A stretch of DNA of 11,320 bases. It comes from Pseudomonadota bacterium (GTDB lineage Bacteria; Pseudomonadota; Alphaproteobacteria; Rhizobiales; Xanthobacteraceae). Made by a program: the position numbers and the translations under genes. The stretch lies in assembly GCA_023392205.1 (NCBI GenBank), contig JAEVZN010000024.1:1-11320 (forward strand), given 5' to 3'. The notes beneath the pieces were generated by a model. It made no database searches. It saw only the letters and a list, made by a program, of their open reading frames with translations, and was not told the DNA's origin. Of the stretch, positions 1 to 6,291 are shown piece by piece. Every line of letters starts with the position of its first letter. Positions within the stretch are counted from its first letter, which is position 1.

Positions 1-84
1 CCAGCGGCCCTCGATGCGCGCCGCGCCTTCGCCGCTGTAGATGGGATAAGTGCCCTGCGGATCGCCGATGCGATAGGCGCGCAT
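1..84 (-). CDS. RES-domain protein (toxin family), N-terminal fragment cut by the window edge
   Basis: On the minus strand an ATG at 84-82 opens a frame that runs off the left edge: 28 codons beginning MRAYRIGDPQGTYPIY and ending IEGRW. The WRIGDP-like opening followed by a G-GRW element is the N-terminal signature of RES-domain proteins. Known members are toxins of type II RES-Xre systems that consume cellular NAD+ and are neutralised by an Xre/MbcA-like antitoxin, usually encoded just upstream and slightly overlapping. Here the upstream side (85 onward on the minus strand) holds no antitoxin but the opposite-strand monooxygenase, so the expected partner is missing on that side. A GGAG (complement of 88-91) lies only 3 nt before the ATG, a poor spacing. 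The frame also stays open upstream of the ATG (residues VLAEP), so a longer N-terminus is possible. The catalytic residues lie outside the window, so activity cannot be judged. Confidence 0.7.
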   Translation of the reverse strand, partial: MRAYRIGDPQGTYPIYSGEGAARIEGRW

Positions 85-112
85 CGGCTCCGCGAGAACT
101 CTAGACCGCGAC
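85..112. other. Probable recombination or assembly breakpoint
   Basis: To the left lies an apparently intact 5' end of a RES-domain gene (minus strand). To the right, homology to the monooxygenase begins abruptly within the first alpha helix at about 113 (frame reading AGLTAACALAQ). The 28 bases between match neither gene's expected sequence, and they contain CTCTAG, a motif rare in GC-rich genomes. No inverted repeat or target-site duplication is visible on the right-hand side. The sequence alone cannot separate a real deletion or insertion scar from a chimeric contig. Confidence 0.5.
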
Positions 113-136
113 GCCGGCCTGACGGCGGCTTGCGCA

Positions 137-1210
137 TTGGCGCAGCATGGCTGGAGCGTGCGTGTCCATGAGCGGTCCGACCAGCTGCGGCCGCAGGGCG
201 CCGGCATTTATATCTATGAAAACGGCTTGCGTGTTCTCGAACGGCTCGGCGCTTATGAGGACGCGATCAAGGGCGCGCCCTTCGCCCATACCCGCGAGAT
301 GCGGGACGAACGCAACCGGCTCCTTGCCGTGCATCGCTGGGACAAGTCGACGCGCGTATTCAGCGTCGTGCGTCAGCGGGTGATCAATGCGCTGGCGGAT
401 GCCGCGCGCCGGGCCGGTGCCGAGATCGTGCTGGATTCCGAGGTCGCATCGGCCACGGCCGAGGGCGAACTCGTCATGGCGGACGGCCAGCGCCTGAAGG
501 CCGATCTGGTCGTGGCGGGCGACGGGTTCTATTCGAAGATCCGCGACTCGCTGGGCCTGCTGCGAAAGCGCCGCGACATGCCGGATGGCGCGATCCGTTT
601 CATGATCGACAAGACGCCGGAGGAAATGGCGTCCGGCGACGGCGGTACCACCATCGAGACCTGGTCGGGAAGCCGGCGCATTCTCTACACGCCGGTCAGC
701 GAGACCGAAGTCTATATGGCGCTGACCATGCTGCATTCGGACGAGGTCGCGCGCCGAGTGCCGATCGATCGCGATCTGTGGGTGCGCGCCTTCCCGCATC
801 TGGAGAGCCTGATCGACCGCTTCGGCGACCGCGGGCGCTATGACCGCTTTGGCTATTCGAGCCTGACCTCATGGTCGGCCGGGCGTGTCGCGGTGATCGG
901 CGATGCGGCGCATGCCTTGCCGCCGAATATCGGGCAGGGCGCGGGCTGCTCGATGATGAATGCGCTGTCGCTGGCGGTCTATCTGGATCGCGAGAAGGAT
1001 ATTCCGACTGCGCTGGCGCAATGGGAAAAGAACGAGCGGCCGATCACCGAACACACTCAGCGCGTGTCGGTGTTCCTCGGATTGCCGACGACATGGCCCG
1101 CGCCGTTGCGGCGCGGCTTTCTGACGCTCGCCGGCAAGTCGAAATGGATGATTGCGCAGCGCACCAAAACCGCGCGGCATATCCCGACCGGAACCGAAGG
1201 CCTCCGCTGA
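137..1210 (+). CDS. FAD-dependent monooxygenase (salicylate/6-hydroxynicotinate hydroxylase-like), 5'-truncated
   Basis: This is a flavoprotein aromatic hydroxylase of the single-component FAD/NAD(P)H family, which inserts one oxygen atom into an aromatic or heteroaromatic ring. Numbering from the TTG at 137, visible motifs are: VRVHE with the FAD-ribose-binding Glu12; a substrate/FAD region RPQGAGIYIYENG (18-30); the DG motif VVAGDGFYSK (D129, G130); and the GD motif VAVIGDAAHALPP (G255, D256) followed by NIGQGAG. The reading frame is homologous further upstream (GLTAACALAQHGW from about 113) but then breaks, and a stop lies at 74-76. The beta-1 strand and GxGxxG dinucleotide fold that should precede GLTAA are absent. 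No ATG is available, so 137 (TTG) is only the first usable start codon. The gene is therefore probably a non-functional remnant, or one side of an assembly or rearrangement junction. It is followed by the hydrolase after 167 bp in the same direction. The exact substrate is unknown. Confidence 0.8.
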   Translation: MAQHGWSVRVHERSDQLRPQGAGIYIYENGLRVLERLGAYEDAIKGAPFAHTREMRDERNRLLAVHRWDKSTRVFSVVRQRVINALADAARRAGAEIVLDSEVASATAEGELVMADGQRLKADLVVAGDGFYSKIRDSLGLLRKRRDMPDGAIRFMIDKTPEEMASGDGGTTIETWSGSRRILYTPVSETEVYMALTMLHSDEVARRVPIDRDLWVRAFPHLESLIDRFGDRGRYDRFGYSSLTSWSAGRVAVIGDAAHALPPNIGQGAGCSMMNALSLAVYLDREKDIPTALAQWEKNERPITEHTQRVSVFLGLPTTWPAPLRRGFLTLAGKSKWMIAQRTKTARHIPTGTEGLR

Positions 1211-1324
1211 CATCGCATGGGTGGCGAATGAACGGCCATCTGCGCGCAGCGCATGGCCCGCATTCGCTTGTCAGATCGATCTCCCGACGCATTCGGCGCA
1301 GAATGGCGGTAAGCAGAAACGAAT

Positions 1325-1336
1325 CGTGGCGCCACG
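1325..1336. promoter_or_regulatory. Perfect 12-bp palindrome, possible operator upstream of the hydrolase
   Basis: CGTGGCGCCACG is a perfect dyad with no loop, ending 41 nt before the hydrolase ATG. It is flanked by CGAA (1320-1323) and TTCG (1337-1340), which extend the symmetry if the single base at 1324 is bulged. A dyad with no loop suits a dimeric repressor or activator better than an RNA hairpin. No convincing -35/-10 pair was found around it. A second, shorter palindrome, AGATCGATCT, lies at 1273-1282 in the same 167-bp spacer. Function is inferred from position only. Confidence 0.35.
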
Positions 1337-1377
1337 TTCGTCACAATACGACAGGGATGGAAAGGTCAGGACTGACG

Positions 1378-2559
1378 ATGCAATCGAGCGTGAAGGTGTT
1401 TGAGTATTTCCCGGATAATTATTCCTGGAACATGGGCGTGCTGATGACGGTCCAGGTCGGCGGCGAGATGTCCGAGATCGAAGAGGCCTGCCGGCCGTTG
1501 CGCGACGAGATGCCGAAAGACGCAACCGCAAAGGACAGGCAGCTCCGCTGGTTCGAATCCTGGTGCAGGCTCGCCGACCGTGTGCGCGGTCTTGCCGACC
1601 GGGATCGCGCGAACGGGCATGACAGAAGTGCGGCGCGGAAATATCATCGCGCGTGCCTCTATTACATGGCCGCCGAACGGCAGATGAGCCATCACGATCC
1701 GCGCAAGATGCAAAGCTACGATTCGATGCTGGACGCTTTCCGGCTCAGCATGTCTCTGTCCGGCAATCCCGTGCAATTTGTGGATGTGCCCTACGAGAAG
1801 GTTGCATTGCCCTCGCTCTATGTTGCGCCGCCGGCAAAGGAGCCCGGCGCCTGCATGATCGTGTTCGACGGGTTCGATGTCTCCAAGGAATGGGCGTTTC
1901 TGTCCGACCTCACGGGAGAGCTGAGCGCGCGCAATATCGGTTGTCTGCATGTCGATCATCCCGGCGTCGGCGGTGCGCTCCGGAAACTCAAGCTTTCGGC
2001 CATTGCCGATATCGAGCGCGCCGCGACCGCATGCGTCGACTGGCTTTTGCAGCGTCCGGAAGTCGACCCCAAGCGGATCGGCATCATCGCGCCGAGCCTT
2101 GGCGGTTATTACGCCTTTCGCTCGGCGGCGTTCGAGCACCGGCTGGCTTGCGCCGTGGCGCATGGCGCGCGCTGGGACAATGACGGATCGCACGGGCGCA
2201 TCCTGCGCAATCCCGGTGCGGCACGCTCCATCGCCGACTGGCTCGATCATGCCATGTGGTATTACGGCACGAGCAGCGAGGAAGAGACCGCCAAGGCCAT
2301 CGCCGCCATGTCTCTGGAAGGCGGAATTGCCGAACGTATCCGCTGTCCGGTGCTGGTCGCGCATGGTGCGAATGACCGTCAGGTACCGCTCGAACAGGCC
2401 AAGACGATGGTGGAGCGCGCCATCAACAGCCCGCGGCGGGACCTGCGTATCTTTGACGCAACGGAAGGTGGCATCGAGCATTGCGGCGTCGACAATATGT
2501 CGATCCAGATCGACTACATGACCGACTGGATTGCCGAAGTGCTTGCGCCGGCCCGCTGA
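1378..2559 (+). CDS. Alpha/beta hydrolase, FrsA / 2,6-dihydroxypseudooxynicotine hydrolase-like
   Basis: A 393-residue serine hydrolase with an N-terminal helical domain (about 1-135) followed by an alpha/beta-hydrolase core. The nucleophile motif is APSLGG with Ser240. The acid is Asp333 in LVAHGANDRQVP, and the catalytic His is His368 in EGGIEHCG. The segment VFDGFDVSKEW (162-172) matches the oxyanion-hole/STKE region of the FrsA/DHPON-hydrolase group, and DHPGVGG (193-199) the following D-PG-G element. The known DHPON hydrolase cleaves a C-C bond in nicotine degradation and has about this length. Other relatives are less defined esterases, so the reaction here is open. The ATG at 1378 is chosen because the fold starts right after it (VKVFEYFPDNYSW). 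The frame is open upstream to 871, but that extension is Arg-rich and reads like spacer. A weak AGG (AAGGTCAGG) precedes the start. It shares strand and a 50-bp gap with the Bug protein, so they are probably co-transcribed. Confidence 0.85.
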   Translation: MQSSVKVFEYFPDNYSWNMGVLMTVQVGGEMSEIEEACRPLRDEMPKDATAKDRQLRWFESWCRLADRVRGLADRDRANGHDRSAARKYHRACLYYMAAERQMSHHDPRKMQSYDSMLDAFRLSMSLSGNPVQFVDVPYEKVALPSLYVAPPAKEPGACMIVFDGFDVSKEWAFLSDLTGELSARNIGCLHVDHPGVGGALRKLKLSAIADIERAATACVDWLLQRPEVDPKRIGIIAPSLGGYYAFRSAAFEHRLACAVAHGARWDNDGSHGRILRNPGAARSIADWLDHAMWYYGTSSEEETAKAIAAMSLEGGIAERIRCPVLVAHGANDRQVPLEQAKTMVERAINSPRRDLRIFDATEGGIEHCGVDNMSIQIDYMTDWIAEVLAPAR

Positions 2560-2609
2560 CATTTCATTAAAAAATCGAAACAACAGACATCGAAGCAGGA
2601 GGAAACGAC

Positions 2610-3581
2610 ATGAAATACCTGGTGACAGGACTGACGATGCTGGCCGGTGCCGCCATGATGAGCCCGGCACTGGCGCAGAGCGATTATCCGAAGTCGACGA
2701 TCCGGTTCATCAATGCGTCCAGCGCGGGCGGTGCGAGCGATATCTTCGCGCGCGTGCTGGCCGAGGAACTCGGCAAAAGCCTCAAGCAATCGGTGATCAT
2801 CGAAAACCGCCCCGGTGGCGGGTTCAATATCGCGTCGCGCGCCTGTGCGGATGCCGATCCGGACGGATACACCTTCTGCGTCCTGCCAGGCGAAGCGGTG
2901 ATCTATAATCCGTTCCTTTTCAAGAATCTGCCCTACGATCCGGACAAGAGCATCGAGCCGGTGATGACCCTGTTCTTCCTGCCGCAGGTGCTTGCGATCA
3001 ACACCGATATGAAGGTCAAGACGATCGACGACCTGGTGGCCTTGTCGAAATCCAAGCCCGGCACGATGAGCTACGCCTCGCCGGGCGTGGCGCAGGCCGC
3101 CTTCGTCGAATCCTTCATCAAGAAGGAAAAGGGCGGCGATCTGGTGAAAGTGCCGTTCCGTGGCGGCGGCGATGCGGTCAATGGCATGCTGACCGGCACG
3201 ACGCCGGTTGCGTTTATCGGCGTGAGCAATCTGCTGGCATTGCTGGAATCGAACAAGGTCAACGGCCTCGTGATCGACGGCGAGCGGCGGTTGCCGGCCT
3301 TGCCCGACGTGCCGACGGCGGCTGAACTCGGCTACAAGGGCTATATCGGCCGGCCCTTCTTCGCGCTGTTCGCGCCGGCAAAGACGCCGCAACCGATTGT
3401 CGAGAAGATGCGGTCGGAAATTTCGAAGGTTCTTGCCAGCTCGGCCTTCACCAAGCGCAATGTGATCGACCGGGGACTGGCGCCGGCCGCGGGGACCGTG
3501 GAGGAGCTTCGCGAGCTGATCGTGACCGGACGCAAATCGGCCGAGCAGGTTGTTTCCGAAGCCGGTCTGAAGCCGCAGTAA
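2610..3581 (+). CDS. Bug-family (TctC-like) periplasmic substrate-binding protein
   Basis: A 323-residue exported solute receptor of the tripartite tricarboxylate transporter/Bug family, which binds small carboxylated ligands in the periplasm. A Sec signal peptide spans residues 1-22 (MKYLVTG, hydrophobic core, then ALA before Gln23). Family marks in order are: YPKSTIRF (26-33); the loop AGGASDIFARVLAEEL (39-54); ENRPGGGFNIASRACADADP (65-84); VPFRGGGDAVNGML (181-194) with the usual FRG-G element; and LPALPDVPTAAELG (228-241). The usual PFPPGG loop after the first strand is replaced by NASSAGG, so ligand contacts may differ. A perfect AGGAGG at 2597-2602 sits 7 nt before the ATG. There are no TctA/TctB membrane genes nearby. 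Like most Bug proteins this is an orphan receptor, probably serving a transporter elsewhere or a sensing role. A terminator follows at 3594-3622. Confidence 0.93.
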   Translation: MKYLVTGLTMLAGAAMMSPALAQSDYPKSTIRFINASSAGGASDIFARVLAEELGKSLKQSVIIENRPGGGFNIASRACADADPDGYTFCVLPGEAVIYNPFLFKNLPYDPDKSIEPVMTLFFLPQVLAINTDMKVKTIDDLVALSKSKPGTMSYASPGVAQAAFVESFIKKEKGGDLVKVPFRGGGDAVNGMLTGTTPVAFIGVSNLLALLESNKVNGLVIDGERRLPALPDVPTAAELGYKGYIGRPFFALFAPAKTPQPIVEKMRSEISKVLASSAFTKRNVIDRGLAPAAGTVEELRELIVTGRKSAEQVVSEAGLKPQ

Positions 3582-3593
3582 ACGCGACGCAAA

Positions 3594-3622
3594 AAAGGCC
3601 CGGCCGTGCTGGCCGGGCCTTT
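3594..3622. terminator. Strong bidirectional rho-independent terminator
   Basis: A perfect 9-bp GC stem (GGCCCGGCC at 3597-3605 and GGCCGGGCC at 3611-3619) closes a GTGCT loop. It is extended by AAA/TTT pairs. A run of six A (3591-3596) on the left gives a U-tract for transcripts on the minus strand, and TTTCT on the right serves the plus strand. It lies 12 bp after the Bug gene stop and 48 bp past the end of the convergent VOC gene (3671), so it can stop both transcripts. Confidence 0.9.
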
Positions 3623-3670
3623 CTGCATTCTCTTCCCCCGGCCGGAAGCAGGTGAGGGAGGCCGTGGTCG

Positions 3671-4564
3671 TTATTTCGCGGCGGCCAGAGACTTCTCGTC
3701 CTGGTGGTCCTGCTTGCTATAGCTTTCGGTGCCGACCCAGCCATGCTTGTAGATATCGAACACGACGCCGTCCTGGTCCTTGAATTTCTTCTCGAAATTG
3801 CCGGTCTTGGCGTCGCCGAAATCGAAAAAGAACGCGCCGCCTGACTTTTCGATGCGGGCTTCCGTATCCTTCAGGTCCTCGACCTGGAAACCGCAATGGT
3901 TGGCGCCGGGCTTGTATTTGTCGGCCGGCATGCTGGGACAGATCAGCGCCAGGTTGGTGGTGCCGTCGGTCAGATAGATTGCCGAGCCCATCGGCTGATG
4001 GTCGTAGCCCAGATGCGTCAGTCCGAACACGGTCTGATAAAAGGCGGCAGACTTTTCCAGATCGCGCACGAACAGCGCGAAATGCTTGATGCGGCCCTTC
4101 AGGTTGCCGGCGGGAACCAGCGCTTCGTCGAGGAAGGCATGGTCGGGATCGGCCTTGATCTTGCGGCTGTCGGTGCCGACCCAGCCATTCTCGGAGATGT
4201 CGAAAATGATGCCTTCCGGGTCCTTGAACTTGCGCTCGAAATTGCCTTTGCGCTCGTCGCCGAGATCGAAAAAGAAGGTGCCACCATTCTTTTCGATCAG
4301 GGCCTGGGTGTCCTTCATGTTCTCGACCTGAAAGCCGAAATGATTGGCACCGATCTGCCCTTCGGGCTTGTCGCCGAAATCGTGGCCCTTGTCGCCCTTG
4401 AAGTTGAGCAGCGCCAGGTTGATGGTTCCGTCGCCCATATAGACCGCCGATCCGATCGGCAGGTCTTCGCGGCCATGCCGCTTCAGGCCGAACACCGAGT
4501 TGTAGAATTGGGCCGATGCGTCCAGGTCGCGCACGCAGACCGCAAAATGCCGCAGCCGTGCCAT
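3671..4564 (-). CDS. Tandem-domain VOC (glyoxalase/bleomycin resistance/dioxygenase superfamily) protein
   Basis: A 297-residue protein made of two similar VOC domains, about residues 1-135 and 156-283, joined by a linker (about 136-155). Both halves share the blocks HFA--VRDL--SA-FY--VFGL, MGSA/IGSA-Y--DGT-NLAL, GANH-GFQVE, FFFD-GD and GNFE-KFKD, and end in GWVGT. Possible metal ligands are H6, H75 and D122 in the first domain and H161, H223 and D270 in the second. The usual third ligand of this superfamily is Glu, so Asp here is unusual and metal binding is unproven. VOC proteins include extradiol ring-cleavage dioxygenases, glyoxalases and epimerases, and I cannot pick one. A GGAGG (complement of 4572-4576) lies 7 nt before the ATG. 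It converges on the Bug gene across the terminator and diverges from the single-domain VOC gene. Confidence 0.87.
   Translation of the reverse strand: MARLRHFAVCVRDLDASAQFYNSVFGLKRHGREDLPIGSAVYMGDGTINLALLNFKGDKGHDFGDKPEGQIGANHFGFQVENMKDTQALIEKNGGTFFFDLGDERKGNFERKFKDPEGIIFDISENGWVGTDSRKIKADPDHAFLDEALVPAGNLKGRIKHFALFVRDLEKSAAFYQTVFGLTHLGYDHQPMGSAIYLTDGTTNLALICPSMPADKYKPGANHCGFQVEDLKDTEARIEKSGGAFFFDFGDAKTGNFEKKFKDQDGVVFDIYKHGWVGTESYSKQDHQDEKSLAAAK
3726..4188. repeat. Internal DNA repeat from duplicated VOC domains
   Basis: The 19-nt stretch TCGGTGCCGACCCAGCCAT occurs exactly at 3726-3744 and again at 4170-4188, 444 nt (148 codons) apart. It encodes the W-V-G-T-(D/E)-S end of each VOC domain. 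The DNA either side is also alike (for example GGTCCTTGAA and CTCGAAATTGCC in both copies), which points to an in-gene tandem duplication. Confidence 0.75.
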
Positions 4565-4814
4565 GTGATATCCTCCAGGCGAGTTCCGTTCAGCGGATGA
4601 GATCGGCCATCATAGGCGCGTTTGCAATGGGACGCATCCCCCGACTACACGGCATTGATATGGCGCAATGGGATGGCCAGGATCCGGTCCAGAATCATCC
4701 GGTGTGGCAATGTCCGGTCGCCCGTGACCGGCGATGTGCTAGCCTTTGGCCGTCCGGGCGGCTTTCCACGCCGCTCCAGGAAATGCCGGATTGTTGCACA
4801 GGAGGGAGGCTCTC
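4565..4814. promoter_or_regulatory. Divergent intergenic region between the two VOC genes
   Basis: This 250-bp spacer must carry the start signals of both VOC genes. I see a perfect 6-bp inverted repeat, CCGGTC-N6-GACCGG, at 4714-4731, with another CCGGTC at 4684-4689; it is a possible operator or hairpin. A weak sigma70-like pair, TTGATA (4655-4660) and CAGGAT (4678-4683) with a 17-bp spacer, is the best plus-strand promoter candidate but is not convincing. Open frames crossing the region show no domain and appear to be chance. Confidence 0.4.
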
Positions 4815-5336
4815 ATGTCCGTCGCGCCGATTCACGGCCTGCATCACTTTGCCTATCGCTGCCGCGATGCCGAGGAGACGCGGCATTTCTACGAGGACAT
4901 TCTCGGCCTGCCGCTGGCGCATGTGATCAAGGCCGACAAGGTGCCGTCGACAGGGGAGGAATGCCCCTATGTCCACGTCTTCTTTCAGATGCGCGATGGG
5001 TCATACATCGCCTTCTTCGATCTCGGCGACAACCAGGCGGCCGATCCGTCGCCGAACACACCGGCCTGGGTCAACCACCTGGCGTTGCGCATGAACAATA
5101 TCGACGAGGTTACGGAGGCCAAGGCGCGGCTCGAAGCGGCCGGCATTCCCGTCGTCGGCGTGACCGATCACGGCTTCGTCCAGTCGATCTATTTCTTCGA
5201 TCCGAACGGCATCAGGCTGGAACTGACCACTGAGACGCTCAGCGACGAAGAGGCGGCGAGCTTCAAGGCGCAGGCGCATCGCGATCTCGCCGCCTGGACC
5301 GCGGAGAAATCGGCGCGGATGCGCGAAACGGCCTGA
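4815..5336 (+). CDS. Single-domain VOC protein (glyoxalase / extradiol dioxygenase-like)
   Basis: A 173-residue protein with one beta-alpha-beta-beta-beta module pair of the VOC superfamily and a charged C-terminal helix (about 143-173). Candidate metal ligands are His11 (GLHHFAYRC), His88 (WVNHLALRM) and Glu136 (GIRLELTTE), in the order and spacing of the His-His-Glu set of type I extradiol dioxygenases and related glyoxalases. The FFDPNGIRLEL motif (127-137) is typical. At this length it is closer to small dioxygenase/glyoxalase members than to two-domain catechol dioxygenases. The start at 4815 is supported by GGGAGG at 4804-4809, 5 nt upstream; the frame is open further upstream but without homology. 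It may catalyse ring opening or isomerisation in the same pathway as the neighbouring hydrolase, which is inference from context. The gene ends 24 bp from the convergent amidase gene, with no terminator seen. Confidence 0.87.
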   Translation: MSVAPIHGLHHFAYRCRDAEETRHFYEDILGLPLAHVIKADKVPSTGEECPYVHVFFQMRDGSYIAFFDLGDNQAADPSPNTPAWVNHLALRMNNIDEVTEAKARLEAAGIPVVGVTDHGFVQSIYFFDPNGIRLELTTETLSDEEAASFKAQAHRDLAAWTAEKSARMRETA

Positions 5337-5360
5337 ATCCGAATTGCGGGTCCGGGCAGA

Positions 5361-6188
5361 TCAGCGCTTCGCGCCGGCACTGCGCACATTCGTGCCGCGC
5401 ATGGCGCAATAGCGCTCGACAGCTTCAGCGACCGCGCCTGCAATCTGTCGCTGGTGATCCGCATCGCCCATCAGCAATTCCTCGTCGCGATGGACGATCG
5501 AGCCGGCTTCCAGGAGGATCGCGGGCATGCGCGTGGTGCGCAGGATCAGCAATTGATCGTAGCGGTAAACGCCCGCATCGGCATTGACCAGCGTGCGCCG
5601 CCGCGCGCCCATGAAGGCTTCCCTGTAATGCGGCGTATAGACAAGCCCGCGCGCTTTGAGCCGCGCGCCGAGCAAAGCGCCGAAGGCGACGCTGTTGCGA
5701 TAATGCGGATTGTCGCGCGATACGAAGATGGAATGGCCCCTGAACCTGTCGCTGTATTGCATTTGTTGGCCGTTGAACTGCCAGAACGACTTGAACGCCT
5801 CCGGGACGGAATCGTGATGGACCGAAATCAGCAGGTCGGCGCCGGCGGCATTGGCCTGCGCGATTCGGCGCACCAGACTGGGGATCGCATCGCCTTTGGC
5901 CATGAGCAGTGAGGTGCGCCCGAAACCGGTTTCGTTCAGCCGCGCCTCAATCACCTTTGCGAGCCTGAGATTGAAATCATACTCGGTCGCGCCGCGCGCG
6001 CTGATCGCGCCCGGTTCCTCCGGCGTATGTCCGACATCGACTATCACGCGGAACGCCGCCGCATCGCATTGCGGGGCGGAGGCTGTCTGCTGTGCCACGG
6101 CTGGACCGGTAGCAACGATGCAGAAGGCCGCGCATGTCGCAAGCGCCTGTGCAAGCCGCATGCGCATACTTGCCGCCTTGCCGTTCAT
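5361..6188 (-). CDS. N-acetylmuramoyl-L-alanine amidase (Amidase_3), exported
   Basis: A zinc-dependent cell-wall amidase that cuts between N-acetylmuramic acid and the stem peptide in the periplasm. Numbered from the ATG at 6188 (275 residues), the zinc ligands are His54 (VDVGHTPEEPG), Glu69 (ATEYDFN) and His124 (SVHHDS). The catalytic Glu is Glu227 (LLEAGSI). A signal peptide runs to about AVAQ (33) after an Arg-containing n-region. Two further in-frame ATGs, at 6167 and 6161, also leave a complete signal peptide; 6167 has an AAGG nearby and is a real alternative. The frame is also open to 6251. No LysM, AMIN or SPOR domain is present, so this is a minimal single-domain amidase. It follows the TetR gene on the same strand after 103 bp. 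It appears to be a housekeeping or wall-remodelling gene with no obvious link to the catabolic genes. Confidence 0.88.
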   Translation of the reverse strand: MNGKAASMRMRLAQALATCAAFCIVATGPAVAQQTASAPQCDAAAFRVIVDVGHTPEEPGAISARGATEYDFNLRLAKVIEARLNETGFGRTSLLMAKGDAIPSLVRRIAQANAAGADLLISVHHDSVPEAFKSFWQFNGQQMQYSDRFRGHSIFVSRDNPHYRNSVAFGALLGARLKARGLVYTPHYREAFMGARRRTLVNADAGVYRYDQLLILRTTRMPAILLEAGSIVHRDEELLMGDADHQRQIAGAVAEAVERYCAMRGTNVRSAGAKR

Positions 6189-6291
6189 TCCCGACCGGAC
6201 CCGCCGGACAATCTGCATGGATATGCCAAATCTGAAAAGGTACGGCAGCACTGACAGCGCAATCGGGCCGCGCTGTGGCAGCGGATACGGG

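Noticed and set aside
101..799. Long minus-strand frame (232 codons) opposite the monooxygenase, ending just before the RES gene, where an antitoxin would be expected
   Set aside because: The translation is rich in Arg, His and Asp with no Xre/MbcA features, and the opposite strand has clear monooxygenase motifs. It is an antisense shadow of a GC-rich gene.
871..1377. N-terminal extension of the hydrolase frame back to 871
   Set aside because: It overlaps the monooxygenase and then crosses an Arg-rich spacer-like stretch. Fold homology starts at the ATG at 1378.
1366..3392. Long minus-strand frames opposite the hydrolase and Bug genes
   Set aside because: Compositionally skewed antisense translations without domains; the plus-strand genes have signal peptides, catalytic motifs and ribosome binding sites.
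3591..3622. Hairpin considered as an attachment site or REP element
   Set aside because: The perfect GC stem with A- and T-rich flanks between convergent genes is fully explained as a bidirectional terminator.
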